Shown piece after piece: positions 1 to 9,420 of a stretch of DNA of 64,000 nucleotides. The stretch is taken from contig NZ_CP080545.1 of assembly GCF_019550795.1 (NCBI RefSeq), forward strand, positions 4,002,001 through 4,066,000. Direction: 5' to 3'. The position numbers and the translations under genes were made by a program. Source of the DNA: Paenibacillus sp. sptzw28 (GTDB lineage: Bacteria; Bacillota; Bacilli; Paenibacillales; Paenibacillaceae). A model generated the notes under the pieces. The model was not told where the DNA came from and made no database searches. It worked only from the letters and a program-made list of their open reading frames with translations. Numbering within the stretch: the stretch's first letter is position 1; each line of letters starts with the position of its first letter.

Positions 1-112
1 CGACCTTCCCGACGAACGCCGTACGCGTCTTGGTCAATCCCTCTTTAAACTTTGTCGTAACCGCTTCTGTTTTCTGTGAAATGCTTTCTTTCAACCGTTT
101 AAAAAAACTCAT
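1..112 (-). CDS. ftsY: Signal recognition particle receptor FtsY (N-terminal part only)
   Basis: The gene runs off the left edge; only the first 37 codons are visible, starting MSFFKRLKESISQ, rich in Lys and amphipathic. This matches the short basic N-terminus of Firmicute FtsY, the membrane-associated GTPase that docks SRP-ribosome complexes at the translocon. The NG GTPase domain lies outside the window, so the call rests on the N-terminus plus the conserved order rnc-smc-ftsY. The gap of about 220 bp to smc contains a hairpin and a tandem repeat, so ftsY may not depend entirely on smc transcription. Confidence 0.8.
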   Translation of the reverse strand, partial: MSFFKRLKESISQKTEAVTTKFKEGLTKTRTAFVGKV

Positions 113-138
113 CGATTATCCCCCATCCGTTATTTGCA

Positions 139-186
139 AAAGCCGGGCTCCTTCGCGCATAAGCGTCGGAACACCGGCTTTTTTTA
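139..186. terminator. Hairpin between smc and ftsY
   Basis: AAAGCCGG (139-146) pairs with CCGGCTTT (174-181), followed by more T on the plus strand. On the minus strand the stem is followed only by TTTTGC. It lies after smc and just before ftsY, so it could act as a partial terminator between them. The loop is long (27 nt), which lowers confidence. Confidence 0.45.
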
Positions 187-194
187 TTGACCAA

Positions 195-332
195 TAACCG
201 AGCCGCGGCATACGCGCGTCTAACGGTTACAGTGTACTGCTAACCGAGCCGCGGCATACGCGCGTCTAGCGGTTACAGTGTACTGCTAACCGAGCCGCGG
301 CATACGCGCGTCTAGCGGTTACAGTGTACTTA
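195..332. repeat. Three tandem copies of a 46-bp palindrome-rich unit
   Basis: Units at 195-240, 241-286 and 287-330/332 are almost identical; unit 1 has TAACGG where the others have TAGCGG. Each unit contains TAACCG...CGGTTA as an inverted pair, the palindromes CCGCGG and ACGCGCGT, and CAGTgtACTG. The last copy runs up to the smc stop codon (330-332). No spacer lies between copies. Confidence 0.9.
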
Positions 333-3300
333 CGCGGATACCGGCTCTTCGTCCTCCAATCGGACTGAGACAAGCTTGGATACGCCGCCTTCCTCCATTG
401 TAACGCCGTACAGTACGTCCGCTTCCTCCATCGTGCCTTTTCTGTGTGTGACTACGATAAATTGTGTAAGCTCCGAGAATTCCCGGAGATATTGGGCGAA
501 CCTGGCCACGTTCGCTTCATCCAGCGCGGCCTCGACTTCGTCAAGTACGCAGAAGGGAACGGGTTTGACCTGCAAAATTGCGAATAACAGCGCGATTGCC
601 GTAAGCGCCCTTTCGCCTCCGGACAGAAGCTGCAGGTTTTGCAGCTTCTTGCCCGGGGGCTGCGCGACGATGTCGATGCCGCTGTCCAGAACGCGATCGG
701 GTTCTACCATTATGAGATCCGCTCGACCGCCTCCGAAAAGCTTGGCAAAAACGTGAACAAAATGACCGCGTATAGCTTCGAATGTGGTGCGGAACCGTTT
801 GGACATTTCATCGTCCATCTCCCTGATGACTTGGTACAGCGTCGTCTTCGCCTCAATCAGGTCATTCTTCTGCTCGCTCAGGAACGTATAACGCTCCTTC
901 ACGCGTTCATATTCTTCAATGGCGCCAAGATTAACCTCGCCCAACGCGGAAATCTTTCGCTTCAAATCACGCACTTCGTTTTGCGTCGCCAACACATCTT
1001 CAGGAACGGGATAACGTTCCTTCGCCAGCTCGAAGCTCAGCTCATATTCCTCGCTCAACTTGCGAAGCAGGTTGTCGAGCTCTACATCCAGCCTGTTAGC
1101 GGCGATCTCGGTCTGTCGCAGCTCGTCCTCAACCGCGCGAAGCTTGGCACGCTGTTCCTTCGTTTCGCTCTCGCCATGCTCCAGCTCGCGGAGCATATCC
1201 GCACGCTGTGAGCGCTTGATATCCGTCTGTTCCGCGCACGATTCTTTCTGCAGCCGAAGCTGGTTCAACTGCTCGATCTGCCTGACGCTTTCTTCCGCCT
1301 GATGAGCGGCCTCTTCCTCCTGCCGGGCGAATAAATCGCGAAGCCCGCTAAGCTCGTGCTTTGCTCGGCCGATTTCAGCGCGGACACGCGCTGATTGATC
1401 TTCGAACGATTGTTTTTCCTGATCCGTCTTCGCCACCGCGATTTTGAGGTCGGTTAATTGATCCTGAAGCTGCTCCTTCGCGGATTCACCCGCTTTGCGC
1501 CGTTCTTCGGCATAGCGTATCGCTTCCTGAATCTTGGCTTCCTCAAGCGTCAGCTCGGCAAGTCGCCGCTCAGCCTCAGCCGCCGACTTCGCGATTTGCT
1601 CCAGCTCATTTTTGTGGCCGTCGTTGTCCGCTTCAAACAGCTGACGCTGTTCATCGAGATGCCGGCTCTCATTGTCCAGCTGCTGAAGCTCTGCGCGCAA
1701 ATGCTGTTCTTCAATACGTCTTTGCTCCCCTTGAGCCCGTAAATCATCGACATTTTGATTGTGGATCGACTGCTCCTTGCGCAGATCGCTTATTTTGTCG
1801 CGCAGCTTGACGAGCTGCTCGTCCGTCGATTTGATTTCCAGATCCAGCTGCTCGATCTGCCGTTGACGGCCGAGCAGGTTCGCCCCTTTTTTCTGGAGAC
1901 TGCCTCCAGTCATCGAGCCTCCTGCGTTGACGACGTCGCCTTCTAATGTTACGACGCGAAAGCGGTATTGGCATTTGGCCGCTATCCGGTTGGCTTGCTC
2001 GAGCGTTTCGGAAATAAGCACATTGCCGAGCAAATTTTCCACAATCGACGCATACTTGGGGTCACAGGAGACAAGCTCGGCGGCAATGCCCACAAAGCCG
2101 TCTATTCCCGCTATCGAACGCCTCTCCTGTTCGGGAACGCTCCGCCCGCGGATGACATCAAGCGGCAGGAATGTAGCCCGCCCGAGCTGGCGCTGCTTCA
2201 AGAACGCAATGGCAGCGCGAGCGCTTTTCTCATCGTTCATGACCACATGCTGAAGGGCGCCGCCAAGCGCCGTTTCTATTGCGAGCTCGACCTTCTCCGG
2301 CACCCGCACAAGCTCGGCAACAGCGCCGTGTACCCCTTCCAGCCCGCCGGTCGTCCGCCGCGACGCTTTCAAGACTTCTCGGACGCCCTGCATGAAGCCG
2401 TCCAGGTCATCCTGCATTTCCTTCATCGTATCGCGGCGGGAGCGCAGAGCTTCCAGCTTCTGCTCCCATTTCCTGGCGGCCGATTGAGCTTCCTCGAGCA
2501 GCTTGTGCCCCGATTGCAGCTGCTCGCCCTCACTGATATACCGGTTGCGAACAGCAGTAATCTCGCTTAGGGTCGCTTCAAGCCGCTCCTGCAGCTCCGT
2601 CCGCCGGGCGCTGAGCTTCCCATGCTGTTCCCGCCATTTGGCGTGCTCGTCGCCAAGCCGCTCTATACGGCGCTGCAGCGCCTCCTCCTGCTGGACTGCA
2701 TAACGAATCTCATTGCGCAGCTGAGCCATTGAGCTGAGAACCTCAAGCAGCTCGCTCTTAAGCGATTCCTCCGCGTCACCCGAGGCCGAAGCGGCCGTTC
2801 CAAGGAGCTGCGCCTCTTCGCTCGCCAGCTTTTCCCGCAGGTTACCGAGTTCCATTTCTAGTGCCGCCGCTTTGCCGCGGAATTCCGCTTCTTCCTTTGT
2901 GAGCGATGCAATTCGTTCGTTCTGCGCCGATATAGACGCTTCCAGCTGCGTACGGTTCTGCTCCAGATTCCGTTTCCGCTCCTTGAGCACTTCGCCGTAG
3001 CCTTCGCATTTCTCGTAATCTTCGCTGTATTGGAGCATAGCCTCATGCAGACGATCCAGCGCTTCCTCCAGCTCACGCAGCTTAACCCGGTCCTTCTCCA
3101 GTAGCGCATCATGCTTGCTCACGACCGTCGAAAGCGCCAGCTTCTCCTCCTGCAGCTTGGCCATGCGCAGGTTCGAATCGCTCCAAGACGTGTGTACGGT
3201 TTCAATATTATGTACGTACATGGAAATTTCGGAGGTTTTCAGCTGTTCCTTCAGCTGCTTGAAATTCTTCGCTTTCTCCGATTGCTTGCGGAGCGGTTCC

Positions 3301-3905
3301 ACCTGGTCCTCAAGCTCAGACACAAGATCGTGTATACGCAGCAAATTCTGCTCGGTATCATCGAGCTTCTTCTGCGCTTCCCGCTTGCGGGACTTATATT
3401 TTACGATACCGGAAGCTTCTTCGAAAATACCTCTGCGATCTTCGGATCGTGTGCTTAAAATCTCTTCGATCCTGCCCTGTCCGATGATGGAGTACGCTTC
3501 CTTGCCGATACCGGTATCCATAAATAATTCCGTAATATCTTTCAGCCTGCACGGCTGTTTGTTAATCATATACTCGCTGTCGCCGCTGCGATGTACGCGC
3601 CGCGTTACTGTAACCTCGTTGTACTCCAGCGGCAGAGCATTGTCGCTGTTATCCAGCGTAAGTGACACTTCGCCGAAGTTAACGGCTTTGCGCGCATCGC
3701 TCCCGGCGAATATAATATCCTCCATTTTGCCGCCGCGCAAGCTCTTTGCGCTTTGCTCGCCGAGCACCCAGCGGATGCTGTCGCTGATATTGCTTTTCCC
3801 GCTGCCATTGGGGCCGACAACCGCTGTAATGCCCCTGACGAATTCGAGTTCCGTCTTATCGGCAAACGATTTGAACCCTGCTAACTCAATCCTTTTCAGG
3901 AACAT
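330..3905 (-). CDS. smc: Chromosome partition protein SMC
   Basis: SMC is the ATPase of the SMC-ScpAB condensin, which organises and segregates the chromosome. The 1191-aa length is typical. The N-terminal head carries the Walker A motif GPNGSGKSN at residues 31-39. Long charged coiled coils flank a hinge near residues 520-660. The C-terminal head has the ABC signature LSGGERALTA followed by Walker B VLDEVEAALDEANV. The start MFLKRIELAGFKSF is the family's canonical N-terminus. It lies between rnc (gap about 210 bp) and ftsY, as in Bacillus. A 46-bp tandem repeat begins at its stop codon. Confidence 0.98.
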   Translation of the reverse strand: MFLKRIELAGFKSFADKTELEFVRGITAVVGPNGSGKSNISDSIRWVLGEQSAKSLRGGKMEDIIFAGSDARKAVNFGEVSLTLDNSDNALPLEYNEVTVTRRVHRSGDSEYMINKQPCRLKDITELFMDTGIGKEAYSIIGQGRIEEILSTRSEDRRGIFEEASGIVKYKSRKREAQKKLDDTEQNLLRIHDLVSELEDQVEPLRKQSEKAKNFKQLKEQLKTSEISMYVHNIETVHTSWSDSNLRMAKLQEEKLALSTVVSKHDALLEKDRVKLRELEEALDRLHEAMLQYSEDYEKCEGYGEVLKERKRNLEQNRTQLEASISAQNERIASLTKEEAEFRGKAAALEMELGNLREKLASEEAQLLGTAASASGDAEESLKSELLEVLSSMAQLRNEIRYAVQQEEALQRRIERLGDEHAKWREQHGKLSARRTELQERLEATLSEITAVRNRYISEGEQLQSGHKLLEEAQSAARKWEQKLEALRSRRDTMKEMQDDLDGFMQGVREVLKASRRTTGGLEGVHGAVAELVRVPEKVELAIETALGGALQHVVMNDEKSARAAIAFLKQRQLGRATFLPLDVIRGRSVPEQERRSIAGIDGFVGIAAELVSCDPKYASIVENLLGNVLISETLEQANRIAAKCQYRFRVVTLEGDVVNAGGSMTGGSLQKKGANLLGRQRQIEQLDLEIKSTDEQLVKLRDKISDLRKEQSIHNQNVDDLRAQGEQRRIEEQHLRAELQQLDNESRHLDEQRQLFEADNDGHKNELEQIAKSAAEAERRLAELTLEEAKIQEAIRYAEERRKAGESAKEQLQDQLTDLKIAVAKTDQEKQSFEDQSARVRAEIGRAKHELSGLRDLFARQEEEAAHQAEESVRQIEQLNQLRLQKESCAEQTDIKRSQRADMLRELEHGESETKEQRAKLRAVEDELRQTEIAANRLDVELDNLLRKLSEEYELSFELAKERYPVPEDVLATQNEVRDLKRKISALGEVNLGAIEEYERVKERYTFLSEQKNDLIEAKTTLYQVIREMDDEMSKRFRTTFEAIRGHFVHVFAKLFGGGRADLIMVEPDRVLDSGIDIVAQPPGKKLQNLQLLSGGERALTAIALLFAILQVKPVPFCVLDEVEAALDEANVARFAQYLREFSELTQFIVVTHRKGTMEEADVLYGVTMEEGGVSKLVSVRLEDEEPVSA

Positions 3906-4114
3906 AGCTTCGCCTTCACCTCACCCGACTATTGTATCATACTTAATCGAAAAGGACAGTTCCAAATGGCTGTCCGACAGGCGGATACTGCGGCTTGCAG
4001 GCGGTTTCCGGCCTTGACTTGCGCAGTCCTTGCACTCGCAGGCTCCATTGAACGCAAAAAATCCCGGTTTACCATAAGGCTACCAGGATCCATATGATGC
4101 AAGCTTAAATTAGC

Positions 4115-4807
4115 TTACTCCGGAAGCTTTCGCCATGCTTCCGCGGCCGCTTGCTGTTCCGCTTCTTTCTTAGTCCGGCCGATACCGGTGCCGTACAGGC
4201 GCTCGCCTATAAGAACATCGACTACAAATTCACGGTCATGCGCAGGGCCCCGTTCTTCGGTAATGCGATATTCGATCATGCCCAGAGATATATGCTGGGC
4301 TTTTTCCTGCAGCATGGATTTGAAATCCTTCACAAGCAGACCGCCATCGCTGTCGATATGCGGGAAAATGTGTTGCGCAAGGAAAGAGCGTACCGCATCG
4401 AGCCCTTGATCGAGATAAATCGCGCCTACAAACGATTCGAACAGATCCGCAAGCAGTGCAGGGCGATGTCTGCCGCCCAGCTGCTCTTCGCCGCGGCCCA
4501 GCAGCACATGTACGCCTAATTCGAGCATATCGGCAAACCGGGCAAGCGAAGGTTCGCAAACAATGGAGGCCCGCATCCGGGTCAGCTGTCCTTCAGGACG
4601 TTCCGGAAAAGTTCGATACAGAAACTCGGAGACCGTCAGTTGAAGGACGGCGTCTCCAAGAAACTCAAGCCGTTCGTTATGCTCAAGACCGCTCTGCCGA
4701 TGTTCGTTCACATAGGAAGTGTGCGTAAACGCTTGCCGGAGCAGTCGTGCCGTATGAAACCGGAGCTGCAGTCGCTGCTGCAGCTCATCAAATCTGTCAT
4801 GCTTCAT
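4115..4807 (-). CDS. rnc: Ribonuclease III
   Basis: This double-strand-specific endoribonuclease processes rRNA precursors and structured mRNAs. The 230 aa comprise the catalytic RNase III domain with signature [12 protein letters not shown] at residues 44-55, carrying the metal-binding Glu/Asp residues, and a C-terminal double-strand RNA-binding domain from about residue 158 ending in [16 protein letters not shown]. The start overlaps the fabF stop by 11 bp, which indicates translational coupling. RNase III might act on the strong hairpins seen elsewhere in this operon, for example between acpP and fabF; that is inference. Confidence 0.97.
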   Translation of the reverse strand: MKHDRFDELQQRLQLRFHTARLLRQAFTHTSYVNEHRQSGLEHNERLEFLGDAVLQLTVSEFLYRTFPERPEGQLTRMRASIVCEPSLARFADMLELGVHVLLGRGEEQLGGRHRPALLADLFESFVGAIYLDQGLDAVRSFLAQHIFPHIDSDGGLLVKDFKSMLQEKAQHISLGMIEYRITEERGPAHDREFVVDVLIGERLYGTGIGRTKKEAEQQAAAEAWRKLPE

Positions 4808-6035
4808 ATTTCTTCATCACGATCGTGGCGTTATGACCGCCGAAACCGAACGAATTGGACAGTGCGATATGAACATCCGTCTGCCGCGGCGAGTTCGGTA
4901 CATAATCAAGATCGCATTCAGGATCCGGGTTATCCAGGTTTATCGTAGGCGCGATAACGTTGTTTTTCAGCGTTAGGCCAAGAATAACTGCTTCAACGCC
5001 GCCGGCTGCGCCGAGCAAATGGCCGGTCATCGATTTCGTCGAGCTGACCGCTACCTTATAGGCATGGTCACCGAACGTTTTTTTAATCGCAATCGTTTCA
5101 GAACGGTCGCCGACGCCGGTGGACGTTCCATGGGCGTTGATATAGTCGATGTCTTCGGGCTCGATATTAGCGTCCTTCAGCGCTTTCCTCATACAACGGG
5201 CAGCGCCGTCCGGATCCGGATCCGTCATATGATGCGCATCACCGCTCATTCCATAACCGATCACTTCGGCATAGATATTCGCGCCCCGGTTCAGAGCGTG
5301 CTCCAAAGATTCGAGAATAAGCACGCCCGCGCCTTCGCCCATCACAAATCCGTCACGGTCGATGTCAAACGGACGGCTGGCTTTCGCGGGCTCGTCGTTG
5401 CGTGTGGACATCGCGCGCATCGAACAGAATCCGGCCATGCCGGTCGGACGGATCGTCGCTTCCGCACCGCCGCAAATCATGGCATCGGCATCTCCGCGTT
5501 GGATCATTTTAAACGAATCGCCGATTGAGTGAGTACCCGTTGCGCAGGCGGTTACCGTCGTGCTGTTCGGGCCTTTGGCTCCGGTTATGATAGATACTTG
5601 ACCCGATGCCATGTTGGCGATCATCATCGGAATGAAGAACGGGCTAACACGCTTGGGGCCTTTCTCCAGCAAAATATTATGCTGGTCTTCCCATGTACCG
5701 AGACCGCCGATACCCGAGCCGATCATGATGCCGATTCGTTCGGCATCGACGTTCGAGCCGATTTCAAGCCCAGAATCCTTAACGGCGAATTGGCTCGCTA
5801 CAACAGCAAATTGCACGAAGCGGTCCATTCGGCGCGCTTCTTTCTTGTCAACATATTCCTCAGGATTGAAGTTTTTGATTTCCGCTGCGATTTGCGTCGG
5901 ATATTCGGATACATCAAACGCTTCGATATGCGAAACGCCGGACTTTCCTTCCATCAAATTACTCCAAAACTGATCCAAATCGGTGCCGAGCGAGGTCATA
6001 ACCCCCATACCCGTAACGACCACTCTCTGATTCAT
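4797..6035 (-). CDS. fabF: Beta-ketoacyl-ACP synthase II
   Basis: FabF condenses malonyl-ACP with a growing acyl-ACP during fatty acid elongation in the cytoplasm. The 412-aa thiolase-fold protein has the nucleophile Cys164 in TACATGTHS and the two histidines in [11 protein letters not shown] and [16 protein letters not shown], the Cys-His-His triad of KAS I/II. The ATG is preceded by AGAGGTGA. The gene follows acpP after about 150 bp containing a perfect hairpin and overlaps rnc. In Bacillus subtilis fabF is elsewhere with a fabH copy, so placing it here is a Paenibacillus-type arrangement. Confidence 0.97.
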   Translation of the reverse strand: MNQRVVVTGMGVMTSLGTDLDQFWSNLMEGKSGVSHIEAFDVSEYPTQIAAEIKNFNPEEYVDKKEARRMDRFVQFAVVASQFAVKDSGLEIGSNVDAERIGIMIGSGIGGLGTWEDQHNILLEKGPKRVSPFFIPMMIANMASGQVSIITGAKGPNSTTVTACATGTHSIGDSFKMIQRGDADAMICGGAEATIRPTGMAGFCSMRAMSTRNDEPAKASRPFDIDRDGFVMGEGAGVLILESLEHALNRGANIYAEVIGYGMSGDAHHMTDPDPDGAARCMRKALKDANIEPEDIDYINAHGTSTGVGDRSETIAIKKTFGDHAYKVAVSSTKSMTGHLLGAAGGVEAVILGLTLKNNVIAPTINLDNPDPECDLDYVPNSPRQTDVHIALSNSFGFGGHNATIVMKKYEA

Positions 6036-6152
6036 ATCTTCTCACCTCTGATGGACAACGATAATGGTTACCGCAGCATAGTTATAATCTATTTAATCGC
6101 TATTGCGCTTGCTCATTCCGGATGATTCATAAAAAAAGCGTTAGATGGAGAG

Positions 6153-6175
6153 AAGTCCCGTTGGAAACGGGACTT
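6153..6175 (-). promoter_or_regulatory. Perfect 10-bp hairpin between acpP and fabF
   Basis: AAGTCCCGTT and AACGGGACTT pair perfectly around a 3-nt loop. There is no T-run on the minus strand, so this is not a standard intrinsic terminator. It could protect the 3' end of acpP mRNA, be an RNase III site, or lower fabF expression relative to acpP. The structure is seen directly; the role is inferred. Confidence 0.6.
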
Positions 6176-6187
6176 GGTCGTAACATT

Positions 6188-6421
6188 TTACGTATGAGAA
6201 GATATGTAATTCACTACTTCTCCCACACTGGTAATTTTCTCTGCATCTTCATCAGAGATTTCCATATCGAACTCGTCTTCCAGTTCCATGACAAGTTCAA
6301 CGACATCAAGAGAGTCAGCTCCAAGGTCGTCTTTAAACGACGCTTCAAGCGATACTTCCGATTCGTCAACGCCAAGGCGGTCGACAACGATGCGTTTCAC
6401 ACGATCAAATACATCGGACAT
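6188..6421 (-). CDS. acpP: Acyl carrier protein
   Basis: This 77-aa acidic four-helix carrier holds acyl chains on 4'-phosphopantetheine during fatty acid and phospholipid synthesis. The attachment site is Ser37 in the motif [10 protein letters not shown]. The start is the ATG at 6421, because GGAGGAGGTGA lies just upstream; an in-frame ATG 17 codons earlier lacks such a site and would add an atypical extension. It lies between fabG and fabF, as usual. A strong ribosome site and a downstream stem fit the very high ACP levels cells need. Confidence 0.98.
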   Translation of the reverse strand: MSDVFDRVKRIVVDRLGVDESEVSLEASFKDDLGADSLDVVELVMELEDEFDMEISDEDAEKITSVGEVVNYISSHT

Positions 6422-6519
6422 CCGGTTCACCTCCTCCATGGTATTATACGAGAATTGCCGACAAAATGCCATACACTCTGTCGCCTCGATAACGCTTCAA
6501 AGCCGTTTTTCATAACCGC

Positions 6520-7269
6520 TTACATATACATGCCGCCGTCGACGTGGATGGTCTGACCAGTCATGTAACTCGCAGCGTCCGAAGCAAGAAACCGCACGGC
6601 TGCCGCAATGTCCTGCGGAGCGCCCAGGCGGGCTAGCGGAATATCGCCGAGCAGCTTGGTTCTCATTTCTTCCGGCAGTTTGTCCGTCATGTCGGTCTCG
6701 ATAAAACCCGGAGCCACGCAATTGACGGTGATGCCCCGCGAAGCGAGCTCTCGCGCCGATGCTTTGGTGAGCCCGATTACGCCCGCTTTTGCAGCGACGT
6801 AGTTGGCCTGCCCGGGATTGCCAAGGACGCCGACGACCGACGAGATATTAATAATACGGCCCGAACGCTGTTTCATCATTGTGCGCGTGACCGCCTTAAT
6901 GCCGTTAAAGACTCCTTTAAGGTTCGTCTCAATAACTTGATCGAATTCCTCTTCCTTCATACGCATAATCAAATTATCCCGAGTAATGCCAGCATTATTC
7001 ACAAGAATATCGATGCCGCCAAGCGTATCGACGACCTGCTTCACCATTGCCTCAAACTCATCCGCCTTGCCTACATTGGCTTTGAGTGCAAGCGACCGGC
7101 GGCCAAGCGCTTCGACCGCTTTTGCGGTTTCAGCCGCGGCCGCTTCACTGCCCGCGTAGTTGATGGCGACGTCCGCCCCCGCTTCGGCGAGCGCAATCGC
7201 AATCGCGCGCCCGATGCCGCGGGAAGCGCCCGTTACAAGCGCAACTTTGCCTGATAGGTTTGCAAACAT
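6520..7269 (-). CDS. fabG: 3-oxoacyl-ACP reductase FabG
   Basis: FabG carries out the NADPH-dependent reduction of 3-ketoacyl-ACP to 3-hydroxyacyl-ACP. This 249-aa short-chain dehydrogenase has the cofactor loop TGASRGIG at residues 13-20, the NNAG motif, the catalytic Ser in NISSVVG and Tyr/Lys in YVAAK. The ATG at 7269 is chosen because AAAGGGG lies 9 nt upstream; a TTG three codons earlier abuts that site directly and is unlikely to be used. It sits between fabD and acpP in the operon. Confidence 0.97.
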   Translation of the reverse strand: MFANLSGKVALVTGASRGIGRAIAIALAEAGADVAINYAGSEAAAAETAKAVEALGRRSLALKANVGKADEFEAMVKQVVDTLGGIDILVNNAGITRDNLIMRMKEEEFDQVIETNLKGVFNGIKAVTRTMMKQRSGRIINISSVVGVLGNPGQANYVAAKAGVIGLTKASARELASRGITVNCVAPGFIETDMTDKLPEEMRTKLLGDIPLARLGAPQDIAAAVRFLASDAASYMTGQTIHVDGGMYM

Positions 7270-7381
7270 CGTTGACAACCCCTTTCCCTTGTAAAAAGTC
7301 CTCTAAATCCCTCTAAGCTTATGCGCTTTCGATGCAAGCTTTCCTCCGGATAAGGACACCCGGGCTATTTCGGCGTTTGTA

Positions 7382-8314
7382 CTAAGCTTGCGTTAATACA
7401 GCTTCGAGGGCGGCTGTGCTGTTAACGGAGATTACGGTCACGCTTTTGTCTATTTTTTTGATTAGTCCGGCGAGCACTGTGCCGGAGCCGATCTCCACGA
7501 ATGTGTCCACTCCCTGATCAATGAGGAAGCGTACGCTGTCCTCCCAAAGAACCGGAGAATATACCTGCTCTGCCAGGAGCCTGCGGATCGATGCCGCATC
7601 TGTCACCGTTTGCGCGGTGACGTTAGCGACGAGAGGGACGGCCGCATCAGTCATGCTCACTTCGGCAAGGACTCCCTCGAGCCGTTCTGCAGCCGGCCTC
7701 ATAAGTGTAGAATGGAACGGTCCACTCACTTCAAGAGGAATAACACGCTTCGCGCCCGCTTCCTTGCCGCGTTCGACAATAGCCTGCACACCGGCTGCGG
7801 TTCCGGAAACGACGATTTGTCCCGGGCAGTTCACGTTGGCGAGCTCAACCGCTCCCGCCTCGGCTGAAACCGCCGCACAAAGCGCCGACAATGCATCGCG
7901 TTCTGCACCGAGTACCGCAGCCATGGCCCCCTGCCCGCTCGGTACCGCCTGTTCCATAAATTCGCCGCGGGCGCGAACCGTCCGCACAGCATCTTCGAAC
8001 GACAGCACGCCGGCGGCAACGAGTGCGCTGTATTCGCCTAAACTGTGGCCTGCGACATAATCCGGCACCATTCCCCGCCCGCGGAACGCTTCGAGAAGCG
8101 CAAGGCTTACTGTCAATAACGCGGGCTGGGTGTTAATGGTTTGCTTAAGCGATTCGTCTGGACCGTTGAAGATGATGTCGCTGAGTTTGAAACCCAGCGC
8201 TTCATCGGCCCGTTCGAATATCGCTCTGGAAGCATCTATCGTATCAAACGCGTCTTTTCCCATGCCTACCGCCTGAGCGCCTTGGCCGGGAAAAACAAAT
8301 GCAATTTTACCCAC
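7382..8314 (-). CDS. fabD: Malonyl-CoA:ACP transacylase
   Basis: FabD transfers malonyl groups from CoA to ACP, supplying the elongation substrate. The 310-aa protein begins with GKIAFVFPGQGAQ and has the nucleophile Ser91 in GHSLGEYSA and the catalytic His in GPFHSTLM, diagnostic of the family. The start is GTG, with AAGGAGG about 10 nt upstream. About 110 bp separate it from both neighbours, fabH upstream and fabG downstream. The fabH-fabD gap holds a GC-rich stem. Confidence 0.97.
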   Translation of the reverse strand: MGKIAFVFPGQGAQAVGMGKDAFDTIDASRAIFERADEALGFKLSDIIFNGPDESLKQTINTQPALLTVSLALLEAFRGRGMVPDYVAGHSLGEYSALVAAGVLSFEDAVRTVRARGEFMEQAVPSGQGAMAAVLGAERDALSALCAAVSAEAGAVELANVNCPGQIVVSGTAAGVQAIVERGKEAGAKRVIPLEVSGPFHSTLMRPAAERLEGVLAEVSMTDAAVPLVANVTAQTVTDAASIRRLLAEQVYSPVLWEDSVRFLIDQGVDTFVEIGSGTVLAGLIKKIDKSVTVISVNSTAALEAVLTQA

Positions 8315-8357
8315 TAAGCCGTACCTCCTTACCGAATATTAAGTAATTACTATAGAT

Positions 8358-8409
8358 ACCCGGGCACGCTGAGACTTGGGCTTATCCTCTGCCCAGGCGT
8401 CCCCCGGGT
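8358..8409 (-). promoter_or_regulatory. GC-rich two-tier hairpin between fabH and fabD
   Basis: ACCCGGG (8358-8364) pairs with CCCGGGT (8403-8409). Inside it CTTGGGC pairs with GCCCAGG with one wobble. There is no T-run. It resembles an intercistronic processing or stability element, not a terminator. Confidence 0.45.
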
Positions 8410-8424
8410 CTGCTACCTTACTTG

Positions 8425-9420
8425 TTACCAGACCAATACAGAGGCTCCCCATGTCAAGCCGCCGCCAAAGCCGACAAGCACAATACAGTCGCCTTCCTTG
8501 ACCCGGCTTTGCTCAACGGCTTCAGCAAGCGCGATTGGAATCGATGCGGCCGATACGTTGCCGTAGTTATGAAGGTTGATCATGCTTTTCTCTTCCGGAA
8601 GGTCAAGACGGTTCAACGCAGATTGAATGATGCGAATATTTGCCTGGTGCGGAATGAGAAGGTCGATGTCGCCTTTATTCATGCCGGCCTTGCGCAGAGC
8701 TTCCTCTGCCGCGTTGCCCATAATGCGGACCGCAAACTTGAAAACTTCGCTTCCCGCCATATAGATGTAATGCTGTTTATCGGCAATGGTTTGCTCCGTG
8801 GAAGGCAGACGCGATCCGCCTCCGCATACTTTGAGCAGCTCTCCGCCCGCACCGTCGGCTCCAAGCTCGAAGGAGCGGAATCCGCGTCCTTCCGCAACAG
8901 GACCCAGCACGACAGCTCCGGCACCGTCACCGAACAGAATGCATGTGTTGCGGTCGGTGTAATCGGTAATGCGCGAGAGGCATTCAGCCCCGACTACGAG
9001 TACGTGTTTGTACATTCCGGTCGCAATCATGTTAGATGCGGTCGCCAAGCCGTAAATAAAACCGGAGCATGCAGCCGACAAGTCAAAGGCCGCAGCTTTT
9101 TTCGCCCTCAATTTTTCCTGGAGCAAACAGGCGGTCGAAGGAAAAAACATATCCGGCGTTATCGTCGCCACAATTATAAGGTCCAGTTCCTCTGCTGTGA
9201 TACCCGCTGCCTTCAGCGCAGCTTCTGAAGCGTGATACGCCAAATCCGACGTAGCCTGCTCGGGAGCGGCTATACGGCGTTCGCGGATACCGGTACGCGT
9301 GACGATCCATTCGTCGTTCGTCTCGACCATTTGTTCGAGATCACGGTTCGTTAAAATGCGTTCAGGCACATATTTGCCCGTTCCAATTATGCCTACCGGC
9401 GTGTACTGCATGCTCCACAC
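8425..9420 (-). CDS. fabH: Beta-ketoacyl-ACP synthase III
   Basis: FabH starts fatty acid synthesis by condensing an acyl-CoA primer (often branched in Firmicutes) with malonyl-ACP. The thiolase-fold protein of up to 331 aa has Cys118 in SAACSGF, His in LLIPHQANIRI and Asn in NLHNYGNVSAAS, the Cys-His-Asn triad of KAS III. The frame opens with GTG at 9420, directly after the plsX stop, with GGAAG close upstream. An ATG at 9411 (MQYTPVGIIG) is an equally possible start. Its position between plsX and fabD keeps the initiation genes together. Confidence 0.96.
   Translation of the reverse strand: MWSMQYTPVGIIGTGKYVPERILTNRDLEQMVETNDEWIVTRTGIRERRIAAPEQATSDLAYHASEAALKAAGITAEELDLIIVATITPDMFFPSTACLLQEKLRAKKAAAFDLSAACSGFIYGLATASNMIATGMYKHVLVVGAECLSRITDYTDRNTCILFGDGAGAVVLGPVAEGRGFRSFELGADGAGGELLKVCGGGSRLPSTEQTIADKQHYIYMAGSEVFKFAVRIMGNAAEEALRKAGMNKGDIDLLIPHQANIRIIQSALNRLDLPEEKSMINLHNYGNVSAASIPIALAEAVEQSRVKEGDCIVLVGFGGGLTWGASVLVW

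Noticed and set aside
195..332. CRISPR-like repeats after smc
   Set aside because: Copies are contiguous with no unique spacers and no cas genes nearby; it is a plain tandem repeat.
3115..4017. 300-residue plus-strand frame over the start of smc
   Set aside because: It is antisense to clear SMC coding sequence including Walker A, with low-complexity Ser-rich composition and no ribosome site.
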